A stretch of DNA of 64,000 bases from Epiperipatus broadwayi (GCA_028023455.1 JAQFVV010012397.1:1954501-2018500); one strand, 5' to 3'; positions 23,358-35,858 are shown, counted from the first letter of the stretch. Numbers and translations are program-made. The notes: generated by a model not told the origin, from the letters alone.

Positions 23358-26110
23358 ATGGTTAATATGGTAGGGCTGTCTTGTTTTTATATGAATGTCA
23401 GAGGTATGAGAACTAAATGTGTTCAAATAAAGCAATTTTTTGAAACAGAACATTTTGATCTTATTTTACTTACAGAAACTTGGCTAAATCAACAATTTCC
23501 TGATTGTTCTTTTCTTGATGATAGATTTAGTATTTTGCGAACTGACAGATCTATGGATAATATTTCTCGAGGTGGTGGTACTCTGATTGCTCTTCATAAA
23601 GATGTTTTTTATAAAGAACTTTATTTTTCTTCTTCTTTTTGTGAATCTACATGGTGTGAAATTACTTTAAATCACAATTTTAAATTTATTTTGGGTAATG
23701 TTTACCTCAAACCCACTTTGTCGTTGTTGGAGTTTGATTATTTTTTGACATCACTTGAAGATTTTCTGATTGGCTATGATAATTTTATTATTACCGGAGA
23801 TTTTAATATTCCGGATTTATATTCGGGTACTACTATCATAGATTCTGTCTCTTTTTCACCTAAAGCATTGAGAATGATTCGGTTTTGCAATTTGTTGAAT
23901 TTAAAACAATTTAATCCATACACCAATTTTAATGATCACACATTGGATTATATTCTCAGTAATTTTCCTACAATTGAATGTTTAACTACTTCTTCTCTTC
24001 CTTTTTCCATTGACTTGCATCATCCTCCCTTAGAATTTTATATTAATATTAAATTTAATAGACTCTGTCCCTTTAAAACTATGAAAAGAAACTACAGAAA
24101 AGGAAATTATTTGGGTCTTTGTTTACAATTATCCAATTTTAACTGGAAAAATTTGTATTCTTCATCTGATGTAGATTTTTGTATGAGATTTTTTGAACAA
24201 TCATTTTGTGAACTAATTGACAAATACATTCCTAAGAAAATTTTTTTAACTAAACGTTTTCCTCGCTGGTTTTCAGTTTCTCTTAAAGAAATTATTAAAA
24301 GGAAATCATTTCATCATCGTAAATATTGGAAAACTAAGAACTTAAATTATTATAACAATTTTATTAATTATAGAAGATTGTCAAAGGTTATATATCATAG
24401 AGATTTTCAAAAATTTATACAAAATACTGAAAGTCATATTTCTGATAATCCCTTGCAATTTTGGTCTCTAGTTAAGGATTCAGGTATTACAAAAAAAAAA
24501 TTACAGAATAATAATTCTAATCTAGTTGCTGATGATTTTTCTCATTATTTCTCAGAGCTTTTTAAACAATCTAATTCTTTTACTGATTTGACTGAAAATA
24601 ATGATCTAGTTGAAGAAAGAATAACATTGGATTCATTTATTGAATCTGATGTTATTTTTGCTATTGGGCAGCTTAAATTACATTCTAGTGTGGGCCTTGA
24701 CAATATTCCAGCTTTCATTTATAAAGGATGTGCTGAATACATTGCTTCTCCTCTTTTGCATATTTTTAATTGCTCTTTAGCAAATGGTACTTTTCCTACA
24801 TCCCTTAAAATTGCTAAAGTTGTTCCTATTTTTAAGAAAGGATCTAGAGATTTGGTAAGTGACTATAGGCCTATTTCAATTCTACACACTGTTGCTCGAA
24901 TTTTTGAAAGATGTTTGTATAATAAAATTATCTTGGATGTCTCTAAGGTTTTGGCACCAGAGCAGCATGGATTTTTGCCTAATAGGTCCATTGAAACAAA
25001 TTTGCTAACTATTTTTGATCACATTTCAAATTCAATTGAGAATCAATCTAGGTTAGATGTTGTTTATTTTGATATGTCCAAGGCTTTTGATAGAGTTAAT
25101 CATAAAATTCTTCTTCAGAAGCTTTGTAGGTTAGGTTTTTCTAAATTATTAATTAATTGGTTTGACTCTTTTCTTAGGGATAGAATGTCTTGTGTGAGGT
25201 TTAATGGTAAATTGTCATTACCTTATTATTGCTTCACTGGGGTGCCTCAAGGCAGTGTTCTTGCACCTTTATTATTTAATGTATACATTGATGACCTAAA
25301 AACATGCATTAAATTTTCACATCTTCTATGTTATGCAGATGATTGCAAAATTTTTAGGCATATTTATTCTATTAATGACTGTTTTTTACTTCAAAGTGAT
25401 GTAGATAATTTCTTGAATTGGTGTGAATATAATTATATAGATATAAATATGGATAAGTGCTCCATTGTCTCTTACTCTAGAAAATCTGAAGTCTTAAGGT
25501 TTTCCTATTATATTGGGGACTCTAAAATTATAACAAATGATCATCAAAGAGATCTCGGAATAATATTTTCCAATAATGGATCTTTTCGTAATCACATTAA
25601 TTTTATGGTGAATAAATCTCTTAAAATTGTAGGAGCTATTTACAGATATGGAAAAGCATTTAATAAATTTACAAAGATTAAACTTTTTATATCCTTAGTT
25701 CTTCCCATCTTGGAGTATGGTTCAATTATATGGAATCCTCATAACAGGACAGATATCATAAGAATTCAGTCTGTTTTTGACAAATTTGCAAAATTAAATA
25801 GTTTAAGTAATGAACACTATATTGATTTACTACTGAGACGAAAAACAAGAGATCTCAAACTTCTTCATAAATTCATCTCCCAGAATATTTCTGTATCTAA
25901 TTTGCTTTCTAACTTAGGTACTAAAAAAAAAATTATAATACTCGTACTCATAATGTTTTTGAACTGAAAAATTGTAAATCTGATGTATTAAGATTTTCCC
26001 CTTTATTTCGTTTACCTAGAACTTATAACAAAGATTTTGGTAATGATGATGTTTTTAATTTGGATTTTAAACAATTCACTAAAGTCCTCATAAAAAAATA
26101 TTTTCCTTAA
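23358..26110 (+). CDS. LINE ORF2 endonuclease-reverse transcriptase, near-intact
   Basis: About 900 residues. ATG at 23358 (MVNMVGLSCFY) is preferred because the endonuclease signature FYMNVRGMRTK follows at once. The frame is open further upstream, but that part is hydrophobic, AT-driven sequence. Endonuclease: LTETWL, GDFNIPD (near 23801), HTLDYIL and DLHHPPLEF (a variant of the usual SDH). Reverse transcriptase: FKKGSRDLVSDYRPISIL, EQHGFLPNRS, YFDMSKAFDRVNH, GVPQGSVLAPLLFNVY and CYADDCKIF near 25330. The frame is lost at a run of ten A's (25923-25932) and stops at 25967. In the next frame a typical C-terminus (NVFELKNCKSDVLRFSPLFR) continues to TAA at 26108. One indel therefore separates this copy from a complete ORF. 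Confidence 0.85.
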
Positions 26111-26296
26111 TTTCATTTGATATATTGCCTTTTTATTTATTTGTGCATTTTATTGATTTTCTATTTTATTGGTATTATTTATTTTATTATTATTATTATT
26201 TTTTTTTAATGCTTATTTAGATTTGTATTATTGTGCAATCTATAATTGGCTAAATGCTGTTGATATGTACATTAAATAAATAAAGAATTGAATTGA

Positions 26297-26326
<30 letters not shown>
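26297..26326. repeat. (ATT)n microsatellite between convergent LINEs
   Basis: Ten copies of ATT join the 3' ends of the plus-strand Jockey-like LINE and the minus-strand Tx1-like LINE. Confidence 0.9.
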
Positions 26327-26328
<2 letters not shown>

Positions 26329-26589
26329 GTTTCAATAAAGGCTTTATTGATCTCAATGGTTTACATAAGTTTACATCTAGAAAAATTTGAAATTTAACAT
26401 ACAATGAATAATATTAGGGTAAACACATATAAATGAATTTAGTGGTTACACTTTGTGGTTAATGGACTATAACAATATAAAAATTAAACAAGCAAAAATA
26501 ATCAGAGTTCTAAAGTTTGAGGAGCTTATTCAGTTTTGTCCGCATATCACTTTGAATGTTAGTTGTATGATAGTTTTTCTTTGCAGCAT

Positions 26590-29500
26590 TCACAGCATTG
26601 ATGGTTGTTTTAACAATGACCATGTTGCTGCATATAAGTGGGGGTTGGGTATTATTTTATCTCTATTTCGAATGTGTAGCAGTTTGTTGCTAAATGTAGC
26701 TGGGTGTCGTCTGGTGTTATTGCCAATTAAGAAAGTACATCGGGTGCACCAATACGCATATAGAACAAATGTGGCTGCCCTAATGCTAGGTATTGATCTT
26801 CCCTGAAAAGCAGCTATTATGTGATTAATGATTGTACCCGGTTTTCTGTAGGTGTTACATATCATCTGTCGTGTTTGGTTAAGTGCTACACATTGATAAA
26901 TAAAGTGGTCCAGTGTCTCTTCTGCTCGATGGCAGAGTCCACAGAAGGGGTCAATAGATATATACATTCTTTTATGATAAAGAAAGTGGGTTGTTGGCAA
27001 GGCAATGAGATTGATTTTCATGATAAAATCAAAGTATTTGGGCTCTAGAGCCCATTTTTTATATTCCTTGAGTAGTCTCTTGTTGTTAATTCCTAGCATA
27101 GGTTGTATAACATTAGTATCTGCTTCTCTGTTTATTAAACCATAAATATCCCAGTATGAATACTTATGCAAATACTGTTCTGGAATCTTGTCTGTGGTTT
27201 TGCATTGGTATATAATGTTGGTGAAAAAGGAACCTTTTGGAGGTGGTCTATCTGTTGGAGTAACTTCTAGCAAGTGGTTAATTTTGGGGTATTTGGCAAG
27301 TATTGTGATTATTGAGTTCCTTAACTTCTGTATATGAAAAACATTGATGTTGTGCAAGCCAAGTCCATTTTTAATTAGAGGTTGGCTAAGTTTTTTTGTG
27401 GAAATTGCTACTGTTTTTCTGGCCCAAAGTAGTTTATTATATATGGTTTTAATTTTTGAAATGAACTCCCTTGAGAATGAAATAACCGGTACATAGTAAG
27501 TTATTTTGGTTGTGATAAGCTGGTTAATTAACTGTACTTTGGAATATAGTGAAAGATATGCCTTGGACAAGGAGTTTATAATTTTTGTGGCTTCTTCTTT
27601 AAGTTTATTTTGGATATGACATCTCATTCTTGTAATTCCCATATGAAATGGGAACCCAAGGAAAGAGTTTGGTTTTGATTTGTAAATTGATGTACAGGGT
27701 TTACCAATGTATAGAGACCAGGCTGTGGTTTTTGCTGGATTAAATGATAATTCATATTTTTGTGAATATTCTTGTAATATCTTTTGGAGTTGCGGTATTT
27801 GTTTTTTTTTGATGTTAGGAATATGGTAACATCATCCATATAGGCGATGCAAGTAGTGCGCTGTGTTGTGTCTGGTATCTCGATCCCAGTAAATGCATTT
27901 TGTATGCTTTTAATAAGGGGATTGATGTAAAATATAAACAATAGTGAACTAAGAGGGGATCCTTGGGATATAGATTTGGTGGGCGTGAAAGATGGTGAGT
28001 TTCTTCCATTTAAAGTTATATGGATCTCTCTGTTCAGAAGCAGGTTAGCAATTATATATAGATGTGTTCTAGGAATTTCTGTGTCTTTTAGCATTTTTAG
28101 AAGTGTGTATATATTGACTGAGTCAAATGCAGCTTCTATGTCAAGCTGCACAACAACGGGTCCGTATTTTTTCCGCTGTTTTACTGTTGCTAGAATTGCT
28201 TTGAAGAATAAAGCTGCTTCTGTTGTTGAAGAGTTTTTCTTTGCATATTGTGCTTCGGAGATAAGTGGCATTATATACGGTTCAATTTCATCTTTAATAA
28301 TTTTCTCCAGAATTTTGATTGGCAAAGGTCCCATAGATATTGGTCTGAGGTCTGTAATAGGTGGAATAATTGCTTTCTTTTTATTATAGGGTACTATGGC
28401 TATTGGATAGACACCCTCCATGGGTTGAATTTGTTGTGCTAGATGGTTTGCTAACTGACATAAATATTCTGTTGTGAATTTACTTAGATGCTTTAATACA
28501 AACAATGGAACTCCAGGACTACCTGGATGGCAAGCGTTTCGAATAGTATTTAGTTTTGTTGTGAAGAGATCTTTTGTGAATGGGGTTTTTGTCTCTGGTG
28601 GGCCAAACAGATTATGTGGTATTTTATATGGTTGTCTTTCTTGTAATTTTTCTTTAAAATATTCAAAAATTGGCATAATCATATTGTGTCCTGCATATGT
28701 TCCACTATTTGTATATAGTGCCATTGGCACTTTTACATCTGGTTGGTTCCCCAGCGCCCATCTTATATAATCTCTTGTCCAAGTGTGTGGCCTGGTTAGG
28801 CATACCTTGCTTTTCTTTATCTTCAGATAGCTTTTGAGTTCTTCACATGCTTTATTGTATGCATGTGTAAGCTTGAATATATACTGCTGGGTGCAGTGTG
28901 ATGGATTAATCATGATTATTCTCTGGTGTAACTGATCTGCCAGAGACAAAAGTCTTGATGGTGGAGGTTGTTTTTTTGTTATATGGTTAATGTTAAAGGA
29001 CAACATTCCCATAAATGCTAGATATTTCTGGACCGGGTTCAAAGTCATATCTTTGATTTTGTTTAGCATTATGTAGGTCTCAGAGAACAGAAATTCAGGG
29101 GTTGTTTCTGGGAGTAAAACTCTTATTGTTCTTGTAAGTGGAAAGGGTGATATTTGAATTTGGGCACAGTCAATTGTGACTATTTGAGCTGAGTGATCGG
29201 AAAAAGTTGAGGGAGTTAGTTTTATTTCAATAAGGTGGTGAAGCATTGGAGAATAAAAGCACAGATCAATAAGTGAAGAGAAGCGATTATTGTGGAAAGA
29301 GATGGCATTATCTGGCAAAAAACCTTGGCCACTCATTAGTGGTATGTTTATTCTGTGAAGCCAACGTTGGGTAAATTCCTGATATTTTAAATTAAAATCT
29401 CCAATTAAGATGGTTGGGTTTGAAGTTGTAGCTAACCTTGAATTAATGTTTGCAATTATGGTATCTATTTTTTTATCCTGTAAAGGCATATATACAAAAA

Positions 29501-29825
29501 CCAGATTTATTGTTATGCTTTTTTGGTTGAAGGTTGCAATTAATAAGTTCATGTCAATGTGAATTATTTTGAACGTTGTGAATGGGCAATTTCTAGCAAT
29601 TATGAGTCCAGTTCCAGCTGAGGGAGAGGAAGAGTCTCTGGAGCATACACAGAAACCTTCTGTATTTAAATGTTTGGCTGGGTCAGTTTGTGATCCAGCA
29701 TAAATTTTTGTCTCAAGTATACCAAGCAAGTGTGGTTGTATATCCTTGATCCAATGTTTTAACTTATTAATTTTTGAGGTTGAGTTCAAACCCCTGACAT
29801 TGATTGCTGCAATTTTTATTTTCAT
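26590..29825 (-). pseudogene. LINE ORF2 endonuclease-reverse transcriptase, one homopolymer frameshift
   Basis: The ATG at 29825 starts MKIKIAAINVRGL, leading into the endonuclease: ETKIYAG, VYMP, GDFNLK, IDLCFYSP and SDHSAQI. Reverse transcriptase: LRPISMGPLPIKILEKI, VQLDIEAAFDSVN, ISQGSPLSSLLFIFYINPL and AYMDDVTIFL. The frame is lost at a nine-base homopolymer (27802-27810, T on the plus strand). The adjacent frame continues KQIPQLQKILQEY and then FLGFPFHMGITRMR to the stop at 26590. The C-terminus has CGLCHRAEETLDHFIYQC, the CX2C...HX4C motif seen after the reverse transcriptase in L1/Tx1, R1 and I-type elements. Apart from the single indel all expected domains are present (~1,075 residues). 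Confidence 0.85.
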
Positions 29826-29853
29826 TATATGTTTTTTGGTTGAGATTTAAATA

Positions 29854-31374
29854 TTAGGGTTGATCTGGTGTTTCTTCCCATTCATTCTCATATTCCATTT
29901 CCAGATCTTCATCTGTTTCCACTGTAGTTGTATTGTTGTGATCAGAAAGGCTAAGGTTGGATTCTGTTTTGATTTTTTTGGGCCCTCTATTTTTCTTTGG
30001 TGGGCAGCCTGGTCTTCTTCTTTGTTCTGTGTCAGCTTTGGTGATTTGAGGCATATTTGGGGTGATAGCTTCCATAATTTCCATTGTTGTATTATTTTTA
30101 ATATTGGGTGTTTGGTGTGTTATATATATTTTTTCTTGATCACTATTACTGTGTGAGTTTATTTGTTCTTTTATTATCTCTTTTTCGTCAGTATTTTTGG
30201 TAGGCTGACTTAGATTGTGCGCTATTTTTTCTATTGGAGCGTCTTGAGGTTGTTGACTTTCTGTTTTTTTATTAGTAGGGGTTTGAATTTTATTGGTTGA
30301 TTTTGTTGATAAATCCAGAATTTCAGGTGCTGGCAACATGTGTGCAGTTTTTTTATTATTCAATTGCCTTTATCTGTTGTTTTTTTATTAATTTTTTCTT
30401 GTTTATTAGTTGTTTTCGTTATCTGTTTTGTACTGTTTGATTCCGGTTGGTGAGCTTCTGTTGGTTGATCTTCAGAGCTCGGTTGGTTTTTCTGGTTGAT
30501 TTTGGTGTTGCAATCGATTGCTAAGTGTCCGGTTTCACCGCACGCAAAACATCTCGGCCTTAATCCTTTTATGTGAATAGTCAGTATTGCATTCTGGTCA
30601 ATTATTTGTGTTGGAATATCCTCCGGGTTTACATTGTCATTCAGCTTTATTTTGAACTGAAAGTTGTTGCTGAAAACCGGTATGGGGGTGTCGGATAAGT
30701 AGATTTGTTTTATATAAATAGCTTTGCCAAATGACTGTATTAATTTTTGAAAATCCTGAATGGTATATCCGAAGTAAGTGTTTTTAATTATTCCGTTACA
30801 ATAGTTTTGCAAGCTTTGATCGACTATTATTAGCGCGTAGCTTCCTAAAGTTTTTACTTTAGTTTGAAATCTTGCATGCTGATGTTCATCAAAAAACTGA
30901 ATTGCAACGTATCGCGAGTTTGGATGCTCTCCAATACTAGAGACTGTATCCCACAATGCTGTTGCTGTCAGCTCCTCGTAAAGAAGCTCTCTGGGGAATT
31001 TATAGTGTTAAATTCCTATCAGTGACAGCTAACACTAATGATCTCGGTGAAAAAAATTTTTGGAAAGTTGCGAATAATTTTTTTGGGATGGTACTGTTGA
31101 AATTAACATTTATTTCTTGCAGTTCATCTTGATTCCATATCGTTGGGGAGGGCTCTTCATTATTGTTTTCCACAAGGTTTAAATTATTTATGTCGGCTTG
31201 ATTTACCTTTCTAAATCTTGCTGTCTGTGTTAATGCTGGACTTTTTTCGATGCTGTGAAGCTGCTGGTTTATTTTTGTTACGTTTGCATATGTTTTTGCG
31301 ATAGTCGCAGTTTTCATTTTATCGCCGTTTGTTTGAGTGCAATTTACGTCGTTTACTTCTTGACGCGACGCCAT
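29854..31374 (-). pseudogene. LINE ORF1 with CCHC zinc knuckle, two frameshifts
   Basis: Three consecutive frames form one ORF1. The first (31374-31000, ATG start MASRQEVNDV) stops at AACACTATAA. The second (30956-30360) begins without an ATG and is open upstream into KFPRELLYEEL. The third (30363-29854) overlaps it by four bases. The second part contains RCFACGETGHLAIDC, a CX2CX4HX4C knuckle of the kind that binds RNA in gag-like ORF1 proteins, after a globular region that may be RRM-like. The third part is low complexity (Q, N, T, K, P-rich) with an acidic end (DEDLEMEYENEWEE). Single-base indels near 31003 and 30365 explain the breaks. Confidence 0.75.
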
Positions 31375-31594
31375 GTTTGTTTATGACGCTAGAATTATTT
31401 TTTGTTATGAACGACCATATTACTTACTTTTTGCTAGAAAAACAACTGTTCAGTAATCAGCCATCGCTGTCTTTATCTATCACAGATATATATCACAGTT
31501 TTTAAGTGTGAAAACGATTAGAATATGGGAAAAAAAAGATTATTAATAAGACCTTCGTTCTTGATGACTTAGGCATACACGCGCATGTGCATTC

Positions 31595-31599
31595 TATTA

Positions 31600-31642
<43 letters not shown>
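31595..31642. repeat. (ATT)n microsatellite at 5' end of Tx1-like LINE
   Basis: About 15 copies of ATT mark the outer boundary of the LINE cluster. Confidence 0.9.
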
Positions 31643-31643
<1 letters not shown>

Positions 31644-31769
31644 GTGTATGGCATTCAAAAACTTCTGAGTTTAGTCAATATTTATAATTTAGTCAATAAT
31701 ATTGTCTGCTCATTTTATTTTAGGGTGAATTTTATGAGAGATTGTTTCTTTTCCATCAACCTACTTTAG

Positions 31770-31857
<88 letters not shown>

Positions 31858-32708
31858 ACTGAATTTGGATGTCACCATAACAACAATTCACAGATCAGAA
31901 ATTTATTCTAATAATTTTTTATACCAATCCTAATCTATCAAACAAAGGATAGTCATTTTTATCCAGATACCATATTCTTACCCATGGTGGATATATCTCT
32001 TTTACAGTTGAAAGGAACAAATCTTTAAATTAATGGCAATTTTTGTAACTTATTAATCAAGTCAGCTTAGAGTTTTAAATAGAAATGAAGACCTAAATTC
32101 TAATAATTTTAATAAGGTTTTAAATAAATCAAGGATATTAATGATATAACACTGGTAATATAGAATCTTATTCATGAGCAACTAAGTTTAAATACACAAT
32201 CATAATAATTAGTTTGCTGGTATACTTGTAATAACTAACTTTCTAATAAATATTTTTTTCATGAGTAGTAGTGAATTTCTGCACTTGCATAGCTTTATAT
32301 GCAAACAAAGCAGATCATTGGTTCAATGGTTCTGAAAAATGCAAAACCAATCATGTTATAAAATAAGCATACTATATCTTCCAATTACAATTAGTCTTTA
32401 AAAATATGAGAGGGAAATCAAAAATTGCATTTATTTATAATTTAAATATGTTCTTTTAGATATAAAAATAAAATGTTTCAATTCTATTTTTTATATATTT
32501 ATTGTTTTAAGAACTGAAAATTCAAATATAAAATGTCAATCACTCCCCCAATGCCTGTTTTCTCCAGAAAACACTGTCTTGTGGGTAAAGATAAAAATCT
32601 GCATTTGCTGGAAAAAATATGGCAGTGGATGAGTGGTTGATAGTTTTTATTCTTTTAAATATTATATAAATATTTCAAATTTTAGATCAAGCTCTTCAAA
32701 CAAATACA
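31643..32708. other. Non-coding stretch including an (AT)n tract
   Basis: Contains a perfect (AT)n microsatellite at about 31771-31854. Otherwise it is AT-rich DNA without recognisable genes. Confidence 0.6.
31771..31854. repeat. (AT)n microsatellite
   Basis: About 42 uninterrupted TA/AT dinucleotides just outside the LINE cluster. Confidence 0.95.
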
Positions 32709-32720
32709 CAATCCACCATA

Positions 32721-32830
32721 TTTTTTTTTTTAAGTGTCATAGCATCGGCCGGGACGTGAACCCGCAACCCAAGGCAACTGCCTGCAAGTGCAAGGCAGTC
32801 GTGCTGACCTCTTGACCACCAATGCAAGAC
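32721..32830 (-). repeat. tRNA-derived SINE, copy 2, with target duplication
   Basis: The minus-strand sequence begins GCATTGGTGGTCAAGAGGTC (A-box region) and contains GGGTTCACGTCCC (B box), then GGCCGATGCTATGACAC and an A tail. It is bracketed by the 12-bp direct repeat CAATCCACCATA (32709-32720 and 32831-32842), as expected for LINE-mediated insertion. There is no non-tRNA body beyond a few bases, making it very short. Confidence 0.8.
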
Positions 32831-33371
32831 CAATCCACCATAATTGATGATAATTGCAATACAAAAAGTTAAGAAAAAATGTTCATAAAATTATTAAAAT
32901 AATATAATAAATTATTATTATTAATTAAAATACTAACCTTTTATTTTTCTGAAAATCTAAGATATTAATTTGATTTATATAAAGATTAAGATCTTTCCAT
33001 AATGGCCATGTTATTGGATTCAAGATGGAGTAGTCATATTCCCAATAAAAATGGATTTTTTGCATATCTCCAATAATTAAATTAGTGGTTGAAAAAAATC
33101 TATATGAATTACCATGTACCAGTTTTAAAGTTCTGAAAAAAAAAAACCTTATTTGAAAAATAAGTTTTTTAAGTATTTAATTTTATTATCAGTGATTTTG
33201 AATATGAATATATATACTGTATAATAAAATAATTGTATAGTTAATTGTTCAGAAGGCCAATGATAATCAAACAATCTTAATAGCAAATAAGATGCAAATT
33301 TTGTTTAAGCCATCAAACAAATACTATCAATTTTTTACTTTAATCAGCTGAGAACTAATTGTGGACCTTTT

Positions 33372-33483
33372 TTTTTTCATATGTCATAGCATCTGCCGGG
33401 AGGCGAACCCACAACCTTCTGCAACCAACTACTTGCTTGCAATGCTGCTGCGCTGATGTCTCGGCTAACAACGCTTGACAAAA
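33372..33483 (-). repeat. tRNA-derived SINE, copy 3, with target duplication
   Basis: On the minus strand: GTTGTTAGCCGAGACATCAG (A-box region), GGGTTCGCCTCCCGG (B box), GCAGATGCTATGACATATG and an A-rich tail. Direct repeats AATTGTGGACCTTTT flank it at 33357-33371 and 33484-33498. Same family as the 32.7-kb and 54.4-kb copies. The middle is about 20 bases longer than in the 54.4-kb copy. Confidence 0.8.
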
Positions 33484-33599
33484 AATTGTGGACCTTTTAG
33501 CTCTTGAGTCTGCTATTTTACCAAAATGCTAAACTACAAACAGCAATATTATCATCAACAACTTTACCCATTATCCGTATATTATAAAATAAAAATTTC

Positions 33600-34070
33600 C
33601 AAATTTATCTGGTTTCTCTGATTCATAGCCTTTCTTCTCCATATCACACATCAAACTTCCTTATTTTATTTATCCTTCTCTCATATGGGCTTTTTCAAAC
33701 TTTTTATAATCTTTTAAAATTCAGTTTAAGATCTCAACTATGCACCTACTATCATCTCTTCTATCACTATGACAACCCAATCCCATTTGGATCTCTCAAT
33801 TTTTTCAGTGATGTCAACAATCCTTATTTGTTTCCTCATCTGAATAATTTACTTTCAGTTCCTTCTTATCATTTTAACATATATCCATACTTCAATGAGT
33901 GATGTGAAATGTCTGCATTGCTCTTTGTTAAATGTCCTAGTCTCAGGCTCATATATAATAAATGATAAGACACTTAATAAAACTTCCACTTCAAATACAT
34001 AAACATATTTCCATTTAATATTTAGTTATTTCTAATAAAAGCATGTCATCCAAGATTATATACCTTATAG
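33600..34070 (-). pseudogene. RTE-like LINE 3' fragment
   Basis: The plus strand shares long phrases with the better preserved fragment at 48.65-50.1 kb, for example TGTCTGCATTGCTCTTTGTT and CTCATATATAATAAATGATA-like sequence. These are reverse complements of the reverse transcriptase C-terminal region. It has many stops and no usable ORF. An old, 5'-truncated insertion. Confidence 0.55.
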
Positions 34071-35374
34071 CAATATAAATTATATATCATGTTCACCTTT
34101 ATATTTAGTTTTTAATACCAGAAATGAATAAATAGATTTGTTCAGTGAGCTATTCTGATATATAATTTATATTCCTAAGCTCTTAATTGAGTTCTCATTG
34201 ATTTCTCTGTCATGTAAATATATATTTTAAAAAAAAAAAAACAACCCCCTATCAAGGCATGAGATGTTTAAAAAAATTATAAAAAATATTTATTTATCAG
34301 CAATCAATAAGCATAATTATTTGCATTGAAATTCAGGAATAACAAATTCTTTCTCATTTAATGTTCTTTGCCAAAGAAACAGATGTTTTTTAGTCATAAT
34401 TATGTTGACCTTAGGCACTTTTTGAAAGATATGAGCAGGATACAGGTAATAAACAAAATAATGGAAATTTAGACTGTTTCCCCCAAAAATAAGAAATAAT
34501 CATAAAATAAGCCCTAGCATAATTTTTCAGGATATAAGCCCTACCCCAAATATAAACCCTAGTAAAGATTGTTAATCAGATGAAAGGTTTTTTTTTTTGT
34601 TTGTTAAAGCATATGATGTATGTATTGAATTATAAAATAAATAATAATATTGGCATAAATGCTTTAAATAAATGCTAACATAAATAGAATGGTACTTAAG
34701 TATTTTCTCATTGAATATTTTCAATAAACATAAATCTAAATGCATAGAGAAACAATCATCTCTCAGCTGAATCTTGGACTTAATATAACCAATTTATTGA
34801 CTTTATGAATGATTTAACAAACTTTTAAAATTTTAGATACTTATTTTATTTATATTTAATACTTAGATTTATAAATTTTAGAGTTTGATTATGGTAACTT
34901 TTAAATATTCAAAATAAAATAAAAAAGTTTTGTTTCTTAAATGTTTTTCCTCTTAAAAGAGTTTAATTAATGGTTGTGATTTTAATAATTAAAGTTTACT
35001 TTAAGTTGAATCAATCTTTCTCATATAAAAAAGTTTTAAAACATAATGCCAAGCAGAGCTATTATGAGTAATTTGTAAAGTGAATGCAATGTGTGCCTTT
35101 GATGATGGATGGATGTAGGGTATCTTATATGAATCTTTGCACTTCAGTATGTCATGTGTTCTAACAGTCACACTTAATTCAGTGTAAAATACAGAAATAT
35201 GTCTTCTGAATTTTTGTGCTTGTATTTTTTCATAGCTTTTGTATGGATAATTATTGTCAACTGTAATCATTTTTGTTACCTCTCTTATCTCATAATTCTT
35301 CAATTAACACTTGAATTAATGGTAGATTTAAAAGAATAACATTTTGACCCTAGGCAAGGTTTTGTATGTAAATA
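34071..35374. other. AT-rich non-coding stretch
   Basis: No gene found. Between about 34470 and 34570 are repeated phrases of the type AAATAAGCCCTAG, which recur near 37900-37980 and may be relics of a short DNA transposon. They are too decayed to delimit. Confidence 0.5.
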
Positions 35375-35382
35375 TCTTAGTG

Positions 35383-35858
35383 CAGGGATGGGCAATTGTT
35401 TTGGCTCAGGGGCTGCAGAGGTTTGTGGAGGGCCACATTGGGGACACTTTGTGGAAGCGAAGATTAGTGGAGGGTCACATCTTTTTTTCATGACACAATA
35501 AACACACTGCTTTATTCCCTGTATTACCAAAGAAATATTTGTTTGTCCATTCTTCTTTAAACACATGACATTCATCACTGATTTTACATTTTTTTGGAGG
35601 GTTCATAGTTTCACTAAAGTTGGAAATGTATATATTTGCTAATGCAAAGACAAAATTGAAATTACCCAGATCAACTGGAAAAGCACTGCACACCATATCT
35701 ACACTGTGCACGTGTATAGATGTGGCCATCCTAGTGGAAAATAAGAGATGAATCTTCAGTCACACATGGGAAGGAAATCTCAGTTCAAGACAGATTTTTC
35801 TGATAGTCTTGGCAGGCTGCATAAAAAGTCTTAGCAGGCTGCTATTTGCCCACTCCTG
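35383..35858 (-). mobile_element. hAT transposon, internal-deletion derivative
   Basis: Terminal inverted repeats CAGGGATGGGCAA (35383) and TTGCCCACTCCTG (ending 35858) are flanked by an 8-bp target duplication with one mismatch, TCTTAGTG and TCTTAATG. Eight-bp duplications and CA-G...C-TG termini are typical of hAT elements. The interior retains only the start of the transposase gene on the minus strand, then the other end, so the element is 476 bp and non-autonomous. Confidence 0.85.
35475..35729 (-). pseudogene. hAT transposase N-terminal fragment with BED-type zinc-finger half
   Basis: The 84-codon frame contains KKCKISDECHVFKEEWTNKY then FFGNTGNKAVCLLCHEKK. The pattern of basic K/R residues, EEWT-KYFF and AVCLLC matches the start of the BED zinc finger in Charlie-like hAT transposases (the type also found in GTF2IRD2-like genes). 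The histidine pair and the whole catalytic region are missing because of the internal deletion, so no active transposase can be made. Confidence 0.7.

Larger units (their letters stand above)
26327..31594 (-). mobile_element. LINE, Tx1/L1-like, apparently full length, minus strand
   Basis: A 5.3-kb element: ~220-base 5' leader, an ORF1 with a CCHC knuckle, a 28-base gap, ORF2 with endonuclease, reverse transcriptase and a C-terminal zinc-finger-like motif, and a ~260-base 3' region. On the minus strand the 3' end reads AATAAAGCCTTTATTGAAACG, with an AATAAA signal, then (TAA)n. It is flanked by (ATT)n on both sides. Frames are broken twice in ORF1 and once in ORF2. The YMDD box and SQGSPLS motif resemble Tx1/L1-type enzymes; clade not tested. 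Confidence 0.85.

Noticed and set aside
26453-30156. Plus-strand open frames over the Tx1-like LINE
   Set aside because: Antisense shadows of ORF1 and ORF2 of the minus-strand LINE.
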